From contig CAIPTO010000045.1 of the NCBI GenBank assembly GCA_903867985.1, positions 1 through 36,063 of the forward strand: DNA of 36,063 nucleotides, given 5' to 3'. Below the pieces are notes generated by a model that made no database searches, was not told the origin of the DNA, and saw only the letters and a list, made by a program, of their open reading frames with translations. The DNA comes from an uncultured Elusimicrobia bacterium. Lineage in GTDB: Bacteria; Elusimicrobiota; Elusimicrobia; Elusimicrobiales; UBA9959. Below, in pieces: positions 21,370-29,548 of the stretch. The first letter of the stretch is position 1. Each line of letters opens with the position of its first letter. The translations under genes and the position numbers were made by a program.

Positions 21370-22140
21370 TTATAACGGTTTTTGTTCGGTGTCAGGGAGG
21401 ATCGGAGGAGGGAGAGGGGTCTTCTGTCCGCGCCTGTGTTTTTTTTCTCCATGCCTGGGAGCGGCAGGCGGAGCCGCGGAATCTATTGGCACTGCCGGTG
21501 TTTTCGGAAAAAGAGACTGGTTTAACCCCCCCGCATCAACCCATTTGCGCAGGGACTCCTCGCTTTTAACTGCACAAGCCTCCGGCAGTGAGAAGATAGA
21601 GAGGCTGTTTTTTTTAGCTTTTATCGACACATCTTCGGCAGCTTTTGGTGAAGAGAAGGATAATCCTTCCAAAAGCCTCAGGTTGTTCTGGGTCAGGCCT
21701 AATATGTAAATTGAGCCGTCCTGATTCATTCCCAGGGCTACGGTCTTTTCGGTTACCGAATCGAAGGTTTGGGAGAGATATTCGGGTTTTACTCCCGGGG
21801 AAAGGTGGTTTAAAAGGAGGACTTTTTTAGCGCCGGTGTAGAAGGCTAATCGGAAAGCGTCAGCGTGCCGGTTCCCCAGGTCCTTGCCTTTTGCCTCAAG
21901 AAAGCCAGGGTCGTCGCCATCCAGCCATGTCAGATCCTGATGGTGTGGTGACTTTACGAAAGAAAGGAAAAGTGTCGCGCCGGAGAAGCTTTTGGCCAGC
22001 TTATACGCGGTTTGAAGAAGATTAAGGTTTATATCAGCGGCGCGTTCCGCGCCGAAAGCCGCAACGAGCTCAGGATTGATGTTTTCCGGGTCCGGGGCCT
22101 CTATCAGCAGAATTATGCAGTTGTCTCGTTTATTAATCAT
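21370..22140 (-). CDS. DUF2064 / glycosyltransferase-A-fold protein
   Basis: A 256-residue protein resembling the DUF2064 family of small nucleotidyl/glycosyl-transferase-fold proteins. Matching features are the IILLIEAPDPEN opening, KGKDLGNRHADAFRLAF, a central strand KVLLLNHLSPGVKPEYL where family members usually have a GSDCP motif, and GMNQDGSIYILGL. The central Asp/Cys residues are replaced (NHLSPG), so activity is doubtful. The last 60 residues are a Pro/Lys-rich tail with no clear fold. The start at 22140 begins at the expected beta strand; an open frame to 22320 overlaps nadD and lacks family likeness. It is divergent to nadD. Product and substrate are unknown. Confidence 0.7.
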   Translation of the reverse strand: MINKRDNCIILLIEAPDPENINPELVAAFGAERAADINLNLLQTAYKLAKSFSGATLFLSFVKSPHHQDLTWLDGDDPGFLEAKGKDLGNRHADAFRLAFYTGAKKVLLLNHLSPGVKPEYLSQTFDSVTEKTVALGMNQDGSIYILGLTQNNLRLLEGLSFSSPKAAEDVSIKAKKNSLSIFSLPEACAVKSEESLRKWVDAGGLNQSLFPKTPAVPIDSAAPPAAPRHGEKKHRRGQKTPLPPPILPDTEQKPL

Positions 22141-22152
22141 GGTAAAATGGAA

Positions 22153-22182
22153 TTGAGAACGCGATTCAAAGTATATTATACT
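22153..22182 (+). promoter_or_regulatory. Candidate sigma70-type promoter for nadD
   Basis: TTGAGA at 22153-22158, an 18-bp spacer, then TATACT at 22177-22182, placed 75 bp before the nadD ATG in the gap between divergent genes. It fits the consensus, but promoters of this phylum are not well defined. Confidence 0.45.
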
Positions 22183-22257
22183 ACATTGAATCACTGCGGG
22201 GTCGCACGGAAAATTAATGCCGCTCTTAAATATCGGTGCGCGGCGGCTGGCGAAAGA

Positions 22258-23412
22258 ATGCAAAAAAAGCAAAAAATAGTAATATACGGCGGCACTTTCG
22301 ATCCCCCGCATAAAGGTCATTTCGCGCTTATAAAGGCGGCCTTAAAAACGCTGGCCCCCTCCGTTATTTACGTGGTGCCCGGTTTTCGCTCTCCGTTCAA
22401 GGAAACGCCTTGCGCCCCGTTCAGCGACCGCGCCGAGATGCTGCGAGCAGGTCTTAAAGACGCGGGCCTAGGACGGCGTACGCACGTGAAGATTCACCCG
22501 TACGAGTTCAAGCGCGGCCGCCTTACCTATACATGGCAGACGGCGGAGTTTTTCAGGAAGGCGCATCCCGGCGCGGAACTTTATTTGCTGATGGGTTCCG
22601 ATTGCCTTGAAACCTTTCACCGCTGGAAAAATTACCGCCGTATTCTCGCTTCGGTCCGGCTGGTCGTTGGCGCGCGCGACGGCTTCGCGCTGAAAAATCC
22701 GCGCGGTCTGCCGTATATAAAGCTTAAGGGACGCTTTCCTCTTATAGCGTCCGCCGAACTTAAGGTCAGGCTTTTCTCAGGGCAGGTTCAGCCCGGTCTC
22801 TGCGAAAGCGTTTCTGACTATATAACCAGACGCGGTCTTTATCTGACCAGCCTGCGCCGCAGGGCCGCCAAGCTTATGACTGCGCAGCGCTTCGTTCATA
22901 CTATCGCTGTCACCAGACTCGCTCTGGCCCTGGCCGTTAAGTATGGGGCGGATACGAAGCGAATCGCCCTTGCCGGTCTCCTGCACGACATAGCCCGGGA
23001 CCGCACTCCGCAATATCTTGCGGCTTACGCTGCCAGGACTCGGCTAAAGGCGCCGGCTTTAAAAGAAACTTTAAGCGAGGCTCCGATCCTGCTCCACGCG
23101 TATGTCGGCGCCGAGATAGCGAAGAAACGATTCGGCGTGAAAGACAGTGAAGTTCTCCGCGCGATACGAAACCACACTCTTGGTTCACCCAGCCCGGGTC
23201 TGATTGATAAGATATTGTATGTGGCGGATCTGGCGGCCGCTGACAGGTCGTTCCCTGAGGCTGCCATGGTAAGAAAGCAGGCTTTCAGGGAATTGGGAGC
23301 GGCGTACGCGGCCGCCAATTATGTTAAACTTGTCTGTGCTTTCAGGACCGGAAAATGGATTCATCCCGAAAGCGTAAAAGTATGGAACAAGCTGTCAGAA
23401 AAAAACAACTGA
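22258..23412 (+). CDS. nadD: NadD nicotinate-mononucleotide adenylyltransferase fused to YqeK-type HD hydrolase
   Basis: Two enzymes in one chain of 384 residues. Residues 1-195 are NadD, which makes deamido-NAD from nicotinate mononucleotide and ATP: GGTFDPPHKGH at 11-21 is the nucleotidyl-transfer motif, with LMGSDCLETFHRWK at 111-124. Residues about 205-384 are an HD-domain protein like YqeK, with H214, HD at 243-244, H280 and D324 as the metal-binding set; YqeK proteins hydrolyse Ap4A. Such fusions are known, and yqeK often follows nadD as a separate gene. The ATG at 22258 begins at the first strand; the longer open frame overlaps the divergent gene. It starts the plus-strand run ending at argS. 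Confidence 0.93.
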   Translation: MQKKQKIVIYGGTFDPPHKGHFALIKAALKTLAPSVIYVVPGFRSPFKETPCAPFSDRAEMLRAGLKDAGLGRRTHVKIHPYEFKRGRLTYTWQTAEFFRKAHPGAELYLLMGSDCLETFHRWKNYRRILASVRLVVGARDGFALKNPRGLPYIKLKGRFPLIASAELKVRLFSGQVQPGLCESVSDYITRRGLYLTSLRRRAAKLMTAQRFVHTIAVTRLALALAVKYGADTKRIALAGLLHDIARDRTPQYLAAYAARTRLKAPALKETLSEAPILLHAYVGAEIAKKRFGVKDSEVLRAIRNHTLGSPSPGLIDKILYVADLAAADRSFPEAAMVRKQAFRELGAAYAAANYVKLVCAFRTGKWIHPESVKVWNKLSEKNN

Positions 23413-24263
23413 TAATGCTGGCGGCGGGCGGGCTTGTAACGTTCTCCCTGACGGCCGCTCATTACCTTTCCCCGATATCCCGGAAACTGTCCTCCAACTC
23501 AGATGTGGAGCTGGTAATGTTGAACAAAGAACACCCCATGCTTTTTACATACAGTTCTTTTTCACAAACTGTTGATGCTGTGCGGCTGCCGGGCAAATCC
23601 ACGCGCGGCGGCTCGGCGTATCAGCGCGCCAGCGATGTTTTAAATAATTTCTCCGGCGGCGGGACTTCGGAGCCGGCCTATATAGAAGCCCAGGCTCCGG
23701 ACATGGCCGCTTTTGAAGACATGATCAACAACTGGCGCGCGCGTCCGGCGTCTCTAAATCAGCTGGTCCGCTATCTGCGGGAACTAAAACAAAATGACGC
23801 CACAAATCTTTCCATGCACGACATGGTGTTGCTCACGCTGGAGCTTGCGCGCATGAATTCTTCCAACTTTATTAAAGAGGAATTTAATAAGACCCGGTTC
23901 TCCGACGCCGCGCTGGCCGCGGAAACTGCGGCGGAAACTACTGAAGTCCCCGCGGTTTTGAGGCTTGAAGTTTTGAACGCCTCCGGCAGGAAAGATCTGG
24001 CCGGCGCGGTCACGAAGTTCCTGCGCGACAAAGGTTTTGACGTGATCAACTTCGGCACTTACGGGAGCGTAGAGCCGCAGACAAGGATCGTAAACTGTTC
24101 CGACAATATAAAAGCGGCTCACGCTGTCAGGGAGTCTCTTGACCTCGGAGGGCTGGAGATATACTCAAAGTTTGACAAACGCGCCATCGCTCAGGTAAAG
24201 GTAATACTCGGCGCGGATTTTAACTATTCAAAGATAGAAAAAACAAACAGGGGGATAAGATGA
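23355..24263 (+). CDS. Membrane-anchored LytR C-terminal domain protein
   Basis: A 302-residue protein with a basic N-terminus, one membrane helix (about 19-36), a poorly conserved middle, and a LytR_C domain at about 202-292 (LRLEVLNASGRKDLAGAV, then GFDVINFGTYG and a VKVILGADF end). LytR_C domains are found in cell-envelope proteins and their ligand is not settled. Here the domain should lie outside the membrane. The start at 23355 overlaps nadD by 58 bp; an ATG at 23382 is also possible. It shares ATGA with pilT (4-bp overlap), so the two are coupled. This nadD-LytR_C-rsfS style of order occurs in several phyla. Confidence 0.8.
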   Translation: MDSSRKRKSMEQAVRKKQLIMLAAGGLVTFSLTAAHYLSPISRKLSSNSDVELVMLNKEHPMLFTYSSFSQTVDAVRLPGKSTRGGSAYQRASDVLNNFSGGGTSEPAYIEAQAPDMAAFEDMINNWRARPASLNQLVRYLRELKQNDATNLSMHDMVLLTLELARMNSSNFIKEEFNKTRFSDAALAAETAAETTEVPAVLRLEVLNASGRKDLAGAVTKFLRDKGFDVINFGTYGSVEPQTRIVNCSDNIKAAHAVRESLDLGGLEIYSKFDKRAIAQVKVILGADFNYSKIEKTNRGIR

Positions 24264-25324
24264 TTGATCTGATAACGATACTTAAGAGCGCCGTCGCGCT
24301 AGGAGCCAGCGACATTCATATCTGCGTGGGGAAGCCGCCCATGATGAGGCTGAACGGGGCGATAGTCCCGGTGGGGGCCACGCTGCCGGTGCTTACCGCG
24401 GATGATACTAAATCGCTGATTTATTCCACTCTTTACGACGAACAGCGCGCCAAATTTGAAGCGAACTGGGAGCTTGACTGCTCCTTCGCCATTACCGGGC
24501 TTTCCCGCTTTCGTCTCAATGTGCTGGTTGCGCGCAACGGCGTGGAAGCGGTTATGCGTGTTATCCCTTCAATTATTCCCACTCCGGAGCAGCTGGGACT
24601 TAATGCCACCATCGTGGGGCTCTCAACCCTGCATAAAGGCCTGGTGCTTGTGACCGGTCCGACCGGATCCGGTAAATCCACCACGCTGGCCGCTATTCTG
24701 GACCTTATAAACCAGAAAAAGCAGGGGCACATGCTTACCATCGAGGATCCAATAGAATTCACCTACGAGGCCAAAAGTTGCGTGGTGCGCCAGCGCGAGA
24801 TCGGCCAGCATACCAAATCTTTCGGCAACGCGCTGAGGGCCGCCCTGCGCGAAGATCCCAACGTTATCCTGGTAGGCGAAATGCGCGACCTTGAAACCAT
24901 CCAACTGACCATAACGGCGGCCGAGACCGGGCACTTGACTTTTGCCACCCTGCATACACAGGACGCGCCTTCCACCGTTGACCGCGTCATAGATGTGTTT
25001 CCTCCGCACCAGCAGACCCAGGTGCGCGTCCAGCTGGCCAGCGCGCTTCAGGCCGTGGTTTCCCAGATCCTGCTGCCCCGGAAAGACGGCAAGGGACGCG
25101 TGGCGGCGCGCGAGATAATGATCATGACCCCCGCCATATCCAACCTTATACGCGAAGGCAAGACCCATATGATCTACAGCGCCATAGAGACCGGGGCCCG
25201 GAGCGGCATGATCTCTATGGATAAGGCGCTGATCAACCTGGTAAAAGAGAACCAGGTGGCGTTTGACGTAGCGCTCGCCAAGGCGCACGATCAGGACACG
25301 TTCAGGAAACTCTGCGCGGAGTAA
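24260..25324 (+). CDS. pilT: Type IV pilus retraction ATPase, PilT family
   Basis: Hexameric ATPase that powers retraction of type IV pili in twitching motility. The 354 residues include the N-terminal PAS-like domain (ASDIHICVGKPPMMRLNG), Walker A GPTGSGKSTTLA, the Asp box around LTIEDPIEF, Walker B ILVGEMRDLETI and the His box AETGHLTFATLHTQDA. AIREIM-type signature residues after the core appear as AAREIMIMTPAISNLIREGK, which supports PilT over PilB. Length is typical. No pilin or assembly genes are in the window. It is followed 30 bp later by a cyclic-nucleotide-type receptor, which may regulate it. Confidence 0.93.
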   Translation: MIDLITILKSAVALGASDIHICVGKPPMMRLNGAIVPVGATLPVLTADDTKSLIYSTLYDEQRAKFEANWELDCSFAITGLSRFRLNVLVARNGVEAVMRVIPSIIPTPEQLGLNATIVGLSTLHKGLVLVTGPTGSGKSTTLAAILDLINQKKQGHMLTIEDPIEFTYEAKSCVVRQREIGQHTKSFGNALRAALREDPNVILVGEMRDLETIQLTITAAETGHLTFATLHTQDAPSTVDRVIDVFPPHQQTQVRVQLASALQAVVSQILLPRKDGKGRVAAREIMIMTPAISNLIREGKTHMIYSAIETGARSGMISMDKALINLVKENQVAFDVALAKAHDQDTFRKLCAE

Positions 25325-25354
25325 ACCGGCGATCGTTTCGCAATAGGGAGAAAT

Positions 25355-26245
25355 ATGGATAATGAAATAGCAGCTCTCAGGACCGTGCCGCTCTTTAAGA
25401 ATTTTTCCGACCGCATGCTTGGGGAATTCGGCGGCGTTTTTAAACGGTCTTCCTTCAAGGCCGGCGATATAATATTTAAGGAAAAAAGCGTCGGGGATAC
25501 TCTTTTTATCCTTGTAGCCGGGCAGGTTATAATTGAAAAAGGTTTAGACGAGACCGGGCATGACTTCAAACCTCTGGCCATCCTGTCAAGCGGAGAATTT
25601 TTCGGCGAGATGGCGCTGCTGGAGGGGTCTATCCGCTTTGCTCAGGCCCGCGCGGAAAAAGACTCCTCGGTTTACGAAGTAAAACGTGCCGAATTTTTTA
25701 AATTCGTCACGGAACACCCGGAAAACGGAAGCGCCATCTTCACAGAAATAGTAAAAGTTATATCCAAAAGGCTGCAGCACACTTCAAGTGAACTGACCAT
25801 GCTGTTCGACATGAGCAGCCTGATAATGCAGGAGCATAAATCTCCCGCTGAGTTCATAAAAAAAACGGTGGAAGAGATTCGTATTTATTTTGACGGGGTT
25901 TGGAACTTCAACGGGTATGCGTATAACCAATTCAACGAAGAGTTTGAACCCGTGGTGTCTCTGGAGCGGTTCACGAGGGATCCCTTGGCCAAAGAAGCTA
26001 AAGGGGACCTTCGGAGCGGGTGGCTGAACGACGCCTCTTACCTTATGGTTTTTTACGCGTATGGTAAAAAGGCGGGTTATATCACATTCTCAAGATCAGG
26101 GGTCATTTCCGACTATGAAAAGAACAATCTGACCACGATATTTAATACAATATCATCCATAATGGGCTCCGCCATAGAAAATATCGAACACAGGATGGAA
26201 GCTGCGCTCCTGCTGAAACTCAAAACGCAGAAATATAATATATGA
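25355..26245 (+). CDS. Cyclic-nucleotide-binding domain protein with GAF-like C-terminus, no DNA-binding domain
   Basis: A 296-residue protein. Residues about 5-130 form a cNMP-binding beta-roll with a phosphate-binding cassette, GEFFGEMALLEGSIRFAQARA, retaining the Gly, Glu and Arg expected for ligand contact. Instead of the Crp helix-turn-helix, residues about 150-290 look like a GAF-type alpha/beta sensor domain (EFIKKTVEEIRIYFDGV through TTIFNTISSIMGSAIENI). It is therefore more likely to signal through protein contact than as a transcription factor. Its place right after pilT suggests a link with pilus control, which is inference. Its stop overlaps the rsfS start by four bases (ATGA). 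AGGGAG precedes the ATG. Confidence 0.8.
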   Translation: MDNEIAALRTVPLFKNFSDRMLGEFGGVFKRSSFKAGDIIFKEKSVGDTLFILVAGQVIIEKGLDETGHDFKPLAILSSGEFFGEMALLEGSIRFAQARAEKDSSVYEVKRAEFFKFVTEHPENGSAIFTEIVKVISKRLQHTSSELTMLFDMSSLIMQEHKSPAEFIKKTVEEIRIYFDGVWNFNGYAYNQFNEEFEPVVSLERFTRDPLAKEAKGDLRSGWLNDASYLMVFYAYGKKAGYITFSRSGVISDYEKNNLTTIFNTISSIMGSAIENIEHRMEAALLLKLKTQKYNI

Positions 26246-26847
26246 AAACCAATAAAAACGAATTCAAGAACATCGCTATCACCGTCGCCAGGCTGGCGGA
26301 CGCGAAGAAAGCTGAGGGCGTGGCTATATACGACATGGCCGGCCGCTCGGAACTCGCCGATTATGTTGTGGTGGTAACGGTTGACAACCCGACGCAGTTG
26401 GACGCCGTGGATGACGAAATATCCATAAATCTGAAAAAAGAAGGCTTCTACGCTATTTATCGGGACGGAATGAAGTCCAAGAACTGGAAGGTTTTGGATT
26501 ACGGCGGCATCATCGTGCACATCTTTGAAAAGCAGGCCAGGGAATTTTATTCCTTCGATAAGGTATACGCCGGGTACAGCGCGATTAAATGGGAAGAAAA
26601 AACCGCGGCGCAGACGCAACAGCGCGGCAGCAAGACAGCGCGGCAGCAAGACAGTGCGGCGGTGACAGTGGCGCGGAAACCAGTTCAGAAAAAAGCCACG
26701 GCCGCTTCCGCAAAATCTAAAAAAACCGCGGCTAAAAAAGCTCCGGCAAAAAAGGCGGCTGCCAAAAAAGCCGCGAAGAAGGCCCCGGCCCGGAAAGCCG
26801 CCCCCAAAAAAACCGCCAAGAAAAAAGTTTCTAAAAAGAAAAGATAA
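26242..26847 (+). CDS. rsfS: Ribosomal silencing factor RsfS with histone-H1-like Lys/Ala tail
   Basis: RsfS (Iojap family) binds ribosomal protein uL14 and blocks subunit joining in starved cells. Residues 1-118 are the complete domain, with the family segment NWKVLDYGGIIVHIF at 81-95 and YVVVVTVDNPTQLDAVDDEI at 41-60. The remaining about 80 residues are unusual: a Gln/Arg linker, then a Lys/Ala/Pro-rich stretch (KKAPAKKAA-type repeats) resembling histone H1 tails. A 16-bp direct duplication lies at the start of the linker. The tail could bind rRNA or DNA; this is inference. The start overlaps the previous stop and the stop overlaps the argS start, so expression is coupled to argS. Confidence 0.92.
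   Translation: MKTNKNEFKNIAITVARLADAKKAEGVAIYDMAGRSELADYVVVVTVDNPTQLDAVDDEISINLKKEGFYAIYRDGMKSKNWKVLDYGGIIVHIFEKQAREFYSFDKVYAGYSAIKWEEKTAAQTQQRGSKTARQQDSAAVTVARKPVQKKATAASAKSKKTAAKKAPAKKAAAKKAAKKAPARKAAPKKTAKKKVSKKKR
26623..26654. repeat. 16-bp direct duplication inside rsfS
   Basis: CGCGGCAGCAAGACAG occurs twice back to back. As 16 is not a multiple of three, the two copies are read in different frames (RGSKTA then RQQD). Gain or loss of one copy would shift the frame of the basic tail. Confidence 0.85.
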
Positions 26848-28457
26848 TGAAACTCTCCGAGCTTGAAGAGGAAATGAAAGCGGCGGCCAAGGCCGCTTTC
26901 GGCCTTGATGACGGGCAATTGAAGAATTTCGCCGTTTCGGTTCCTCCCCCGCACATAAAAGGGGACCTTTCCCTGGCCTGGCCCATTGCCGCCGCGAAGG
27001 CCCTTAAAAAACCGCCGTTAAAAATAGCCGAGGAACTTAAAGCGGCGCTTGCCGGCAAGTACGACGCCGCGGTGCTCCCCCCCGGGTTTGTTAACATCAG
27101 CCTGAAGGATAAATCCCTGCTCGACGATACGGGCCGGATACTATCCGAGGATTCCTATTTCGCTAATCCCATCCACGCAAAAGAAAAGGTAAATATTGAA
27201 TTTGTTTCAGCCAATCCCACCGGACCGATGCATCTGGCTTCCGGGCGCGGCGCCACGCTGGGCGATTCGCTCTCCCGTATCATGAGGTTTTTGGGTTATC
27301 AGGTGAAAGAAGAATTTTATGTAAACAACGTCGGCAGGCAGGTTTCGCTGCTGGGGCAGTCTCTTAAAGCCAGGTACCAGGGGAAGAATCCTCCGGAAGA
27401 CGGCTACCAGGGCGAGTATCTTAAAGATATGGCCGCCGCGCTGCCTTCGGACGCCGCCGGCTGGAACGATAAGCAGTTTTCTGAATTTGCCGTGAAGGAG
27501 ATGCTTATCCTTCACAAGGCGGACATGAAGGCTTTCGGTGTGGAGTTTGACAGATGGTTTCTGGAATCCGAGCTGCACGAGGCCAAAGGCCCTGAAAAAG
27601 CTCTTGAAGAACTTAAAAAGCGCGGCATGACCTACGAAAAAGAGGGCGCGCTCTGGCTCGGCACCGCCTCTGTTATGGAGTCTGACGACAAAGACCGCGT
27701 GCTGGTCAAGTCTGACGGTCATAACACATATTTCCTGAACGATATAGCCTATCATCTGAACAAGATAGAAAGGGGCTTTACTAAAATAGTTGATATCTGG
27801 GGTGCGGATCATCACGGCCATGTGCCCAGGATGGAGGCCGCTGTTTCGGCCCTCGGGCATGACAGAGAATTATTTAAGATAATTATTCATCAGCAGGTGC
27901 TTTTAAAGCGCGGTACGGAACTTGTGAAAATGTCAAAACGCGCCGGGGATTTCATTTCTTTGAAGGAGCTTGTGGAAGAGGTGGGTGCTGACGCCTGTCG
28001 TTTCTTCTTCGCGATGCACAGCCCCAATTCCCACATGACCTTTGACATAGACCTGGCCAAGAAACAGTCTAATGATAACCCGGTGTTCTATGTGCAATAT
28101 GTGCATGCCCGGATCTGCTCTATCTTTAATAACGCCGCCTACAAGGACGTCGATCCGGCGCGGGCGTATGACCCGGCCAAGATAACGCCCAACCCCGAAG
28201 AGCGGGCTCTTATGATAAAGTTGTTGTGGCTGGAAAAAATTCTTGAGACCTGCGTGCGCGATTCCTCGCCGCACCAGCTGACAGTCTATTTAAGCGAGTT
28301 GTCGGCCATGTTCCACTCATTTTATGACCAGCATAAAGTCCTTGACGCGGCCGATCCGGAAACTACGGCCTTCCGGCTGTTTTTGCTGAAAGCCGTGCAG
28401 CGTGTCATAGGCCGGGGGCTTGGTCTGCTTGGCGTCTCCGCTCCTGAAAGAATGTAA
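26847..28457 (+). CDS. argS: Arginyl-tRNA synthetase
   Basis: Class I synthetase charging tRNA-Arg. The 536 residues show the N-terminal Add1 domain, the catalytic core with SANPTGPMH at 121-129, KMSKR at 361-365, IWGADHHGHVPRM, and the C-terminal anticodon-binding domain ending LLGVSAPERM as is usual. The class I HIGH motif, usually HVGH or HIGH in this context, reads HLAS (129-132): the second His is Ser and the Gly is Ala. The downstream GRGATLGD is normal. This is the only ArgS seen in the window, so it may be fully active despite the change. The ATG overlaps the rsfS stop by one base, and a strong terminator follows. Confidence 0.96.
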   Translation: MKLSELEEEMKAAAKAAFGLDDGQLKNFAVSVPPPHIKGDLSLAWPIAAAKALKKPPLKIAEELKAALAGKYDAAVLPPGFVNISLKDKSLLDDTGRILSEDSYFANPIHAKEKVNIEFVSANPTGPMHLASGRGATLGDSLSRIMRFLGYQVKEEFYVNNVGRQVSLLGQSLKARYQGKNPPEDGYQGEYLKDMAAALPSDAAGWNDKQFSEFAVKEMLILHKADMKAFGVEFDRWFLESELHEAKGPEKALEELKKRGMTYEKEGALWLGTASVMESDDKDRVLVKSDGHNTYFLNDIAYHLNKIERGFTKIVDIWGADHHGHVPRMEAAVSALGHDRELFKIIIHQQVLLKRGTELVKMSKRAGDFISLKELVEEVGADACRFFFAMHSPNSHMTFDIDLAKKQSNDNPVFYVQYVHARICSIFNNAAYKDVDPARAYDPAKITPNPEERALMIKLLWLEKILETCVRDSSPHQLTVYLSELSAMFHSFYDQHKVLDAADPETTAFRLFLLKAVQRVIGRGLGLLGVSAPERM

Positions 28458-28478
28458 AACGAAGGCGAGTAAGAAAAT

Positions 28479-28507
28479 AAAAAGCCGCTGCAGACGCGGC
28501 TTTTTTT
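28479..28507 (+). terminator. Intrinsic terminator after argS
   Basis: AAAAGCCGC and GCGGCTTTTTTT form a stem with a seven-base loop 22 bp after the argS stop. The A-run on the left means it may also stop transcription on the minus strand. Confidence 0.9.
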
Positions 28508-28510
28508 ATT

Positions 28511-28537
28511 GTGGCGGCCGTTATGCGGGCGGAAAGG
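28511..28537. repeat. Short remnant of the hairpin-rich repeat
   Basis: GCCGTTATGCGGGCGGAAAG resembles the right end of copy 1 (GCCCGCTATGCGGGCGGAAA). As with copy 1, it lies just after the 3' end of a minus-strand gene (stop at 28556). Confidence 0.5.
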
Positions 28538-28555
28538 CATAATCTCGACTTTTAG

Positions 28556-29038
28556 TTACTTTTCGCCGGCCAGCAGAAAGAGATAATCGGAAAGGCGGTT
28601 CAGGTAAACTGCTGCGGGGGCGGAGTTTATTTCCCAGAACGAGATCTCGCAGAGGCGCGCCTTTGTCCGGGCCAGATGGATAAGGGTTTCGGTTTCGGTC
28701 CGGCCCGGCAGTATGAATTTAAAGGGCGGTTTTGCGGCGGGAGAAAGTTTCCTTATCCGGGTTTCTAGATAAGCGGTTTCTGTTTTAAGTTTAGCTGCGA
28801 AATTAATACCGGCCGCGTGCGAGCCGACCGTTAAAAGGGTTTGCTGCATTCTGTGAAATTCCGCCGCGCCCTGTTTGCCGGCCAGCTTAAGCTTCACGAG
28901 CCCGAGTAACGCGCCCAGCTCATCTGTAAGGCCAAGGGCCTTTATTCTCAGGTCGGTTTTTTTTACCCGCTTTCCCGCGGTCAGGTCGGTAATCCCGGTA
29001 TCGCCGCGTCCCATCGCAAGTTTAAATTTTTTTGTCAT
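28556..29038 (-). CDS. Cob(I)alamin adenosyltransferase, PduO type
   Basis: Transfers the adenosyl group from ATP to reduced cobalamin to give coenzyme B12. The 160-residue protein has the ATP-binding N-terminus MGRGDTGITDL, RIKALGLTDELGALLG, FILPGRTETETLIHLARTKARLCE, and the closing YLNRLSDYLFLLA, which is a hallmark of the PduO/MMAB family. The usual RxxCRRAER reads RTKARLCEI: the first and fifth positions (Arg) and the Glu are kept, while the Cys, the second of the paired Args and the last Arg differ. It is somewhat shorter than average. No B12 synthesis or B12-dependent enzyme genes are nearby. It is 1 bp after the next upstream gene, so the two are likely an operon. Confidence 0.85.
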   Translation of the reverse strand: MTKKFKLAMGRGDTGITDLTAGKRVKKTDLRIKALGLTDELGALLGLVKLKLAGKQGAAEFHRMQQTLLTVGSHAAGINFAAKLKTETAYLETRIRKLSPAAKPPFKFILPGRTETETLIHLARTKARLCEISFWEINSAPAAVYLNRLSDYLFLLAGEK

Positions 29039-29039
29039 A

Positions 29040-29423
29040 TCAAGGTTTCTGTCCGTCCAGCGGATGGATTTTGAAGTTTCTAATTTTTTCAGTCACGAAC
29101 AACAGTGTCTCCGCCGGCAGATCTCCGGCGGAGGCGGTCAAACGCTCACTGACGCCCTTCGGGTAAAACAAACCGTCCCTCACCAGTATCGGGGATGATT
29201 TATGCGCTCCACATGAACCTTCGCCGTCGTCTATTCCCGAGTGAGAGTACCCCTGAACCTTTGTCCATGTCAGCGCGCGAGGATTGACTTCCAGATCATA
29301 GCACAGTTGGAAACCCCAAATAGAGTTGTCCGTATCCAGCCAGACTATAAGGTCAAAAAAAGAGTCGGAAAACCATCGGCGCGGCGGATCGCCTTTGATC
29401 TGGCGGACATTTTTAGCTTCCAT
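29040..29423 (-). CDS. Conserved hypothetical protein
   Basis: A 127-residue soluble protein with the pattern DPPRRWFSDSFFDLIVWLD, then GFQLCYDLE and RALTWTKVQGYSHSGIDDGEG, which recurs in uncharacterised proteins of several phyla as far as I recall. No signal peptide, membrane helix or known catalytic motif is visible. The concentration of conserved Trp, Asp and His suggests a real fold. The start at 29423 (MEAKNVRQIK) is preferred to the ATG two codons upstream without firm evidence. It is 1 bp upstream of the cobalamin adenosyltransferase gene and is probably co-transcribed with it. Confidence 0.7.
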   Translation of the reverse strand: MEAKNVRQIKGDPPRRWFSDSFFDLIVWLDTDNSIWGFQLCYDLEVNPRALTWTKVQGYSHSGIDDGEGSCGAHKSSPILVRDGLFYPKGVSERLTASAGDLPAETLLFVTEKIRNFKIHPLDGQKP

Positions 29424-29548
29424 GAGCATGCGGATATTTTACAAATATTTACCGGTTCACGGGCGCCCATCCTGTTTGACGCGGCGTCCCGCGGGATGGA
29501 GCGGCGCGTGAGCAATACTTGCTATAATTTATTTATAAAGGAGATTGT

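Noticed and set aside
22012-22257. N-terminal extension of nadD
   Set aside because: It overlaps the divergent gene and has no family likeness; GGTFDPPH starts just after the ATG at 22258.
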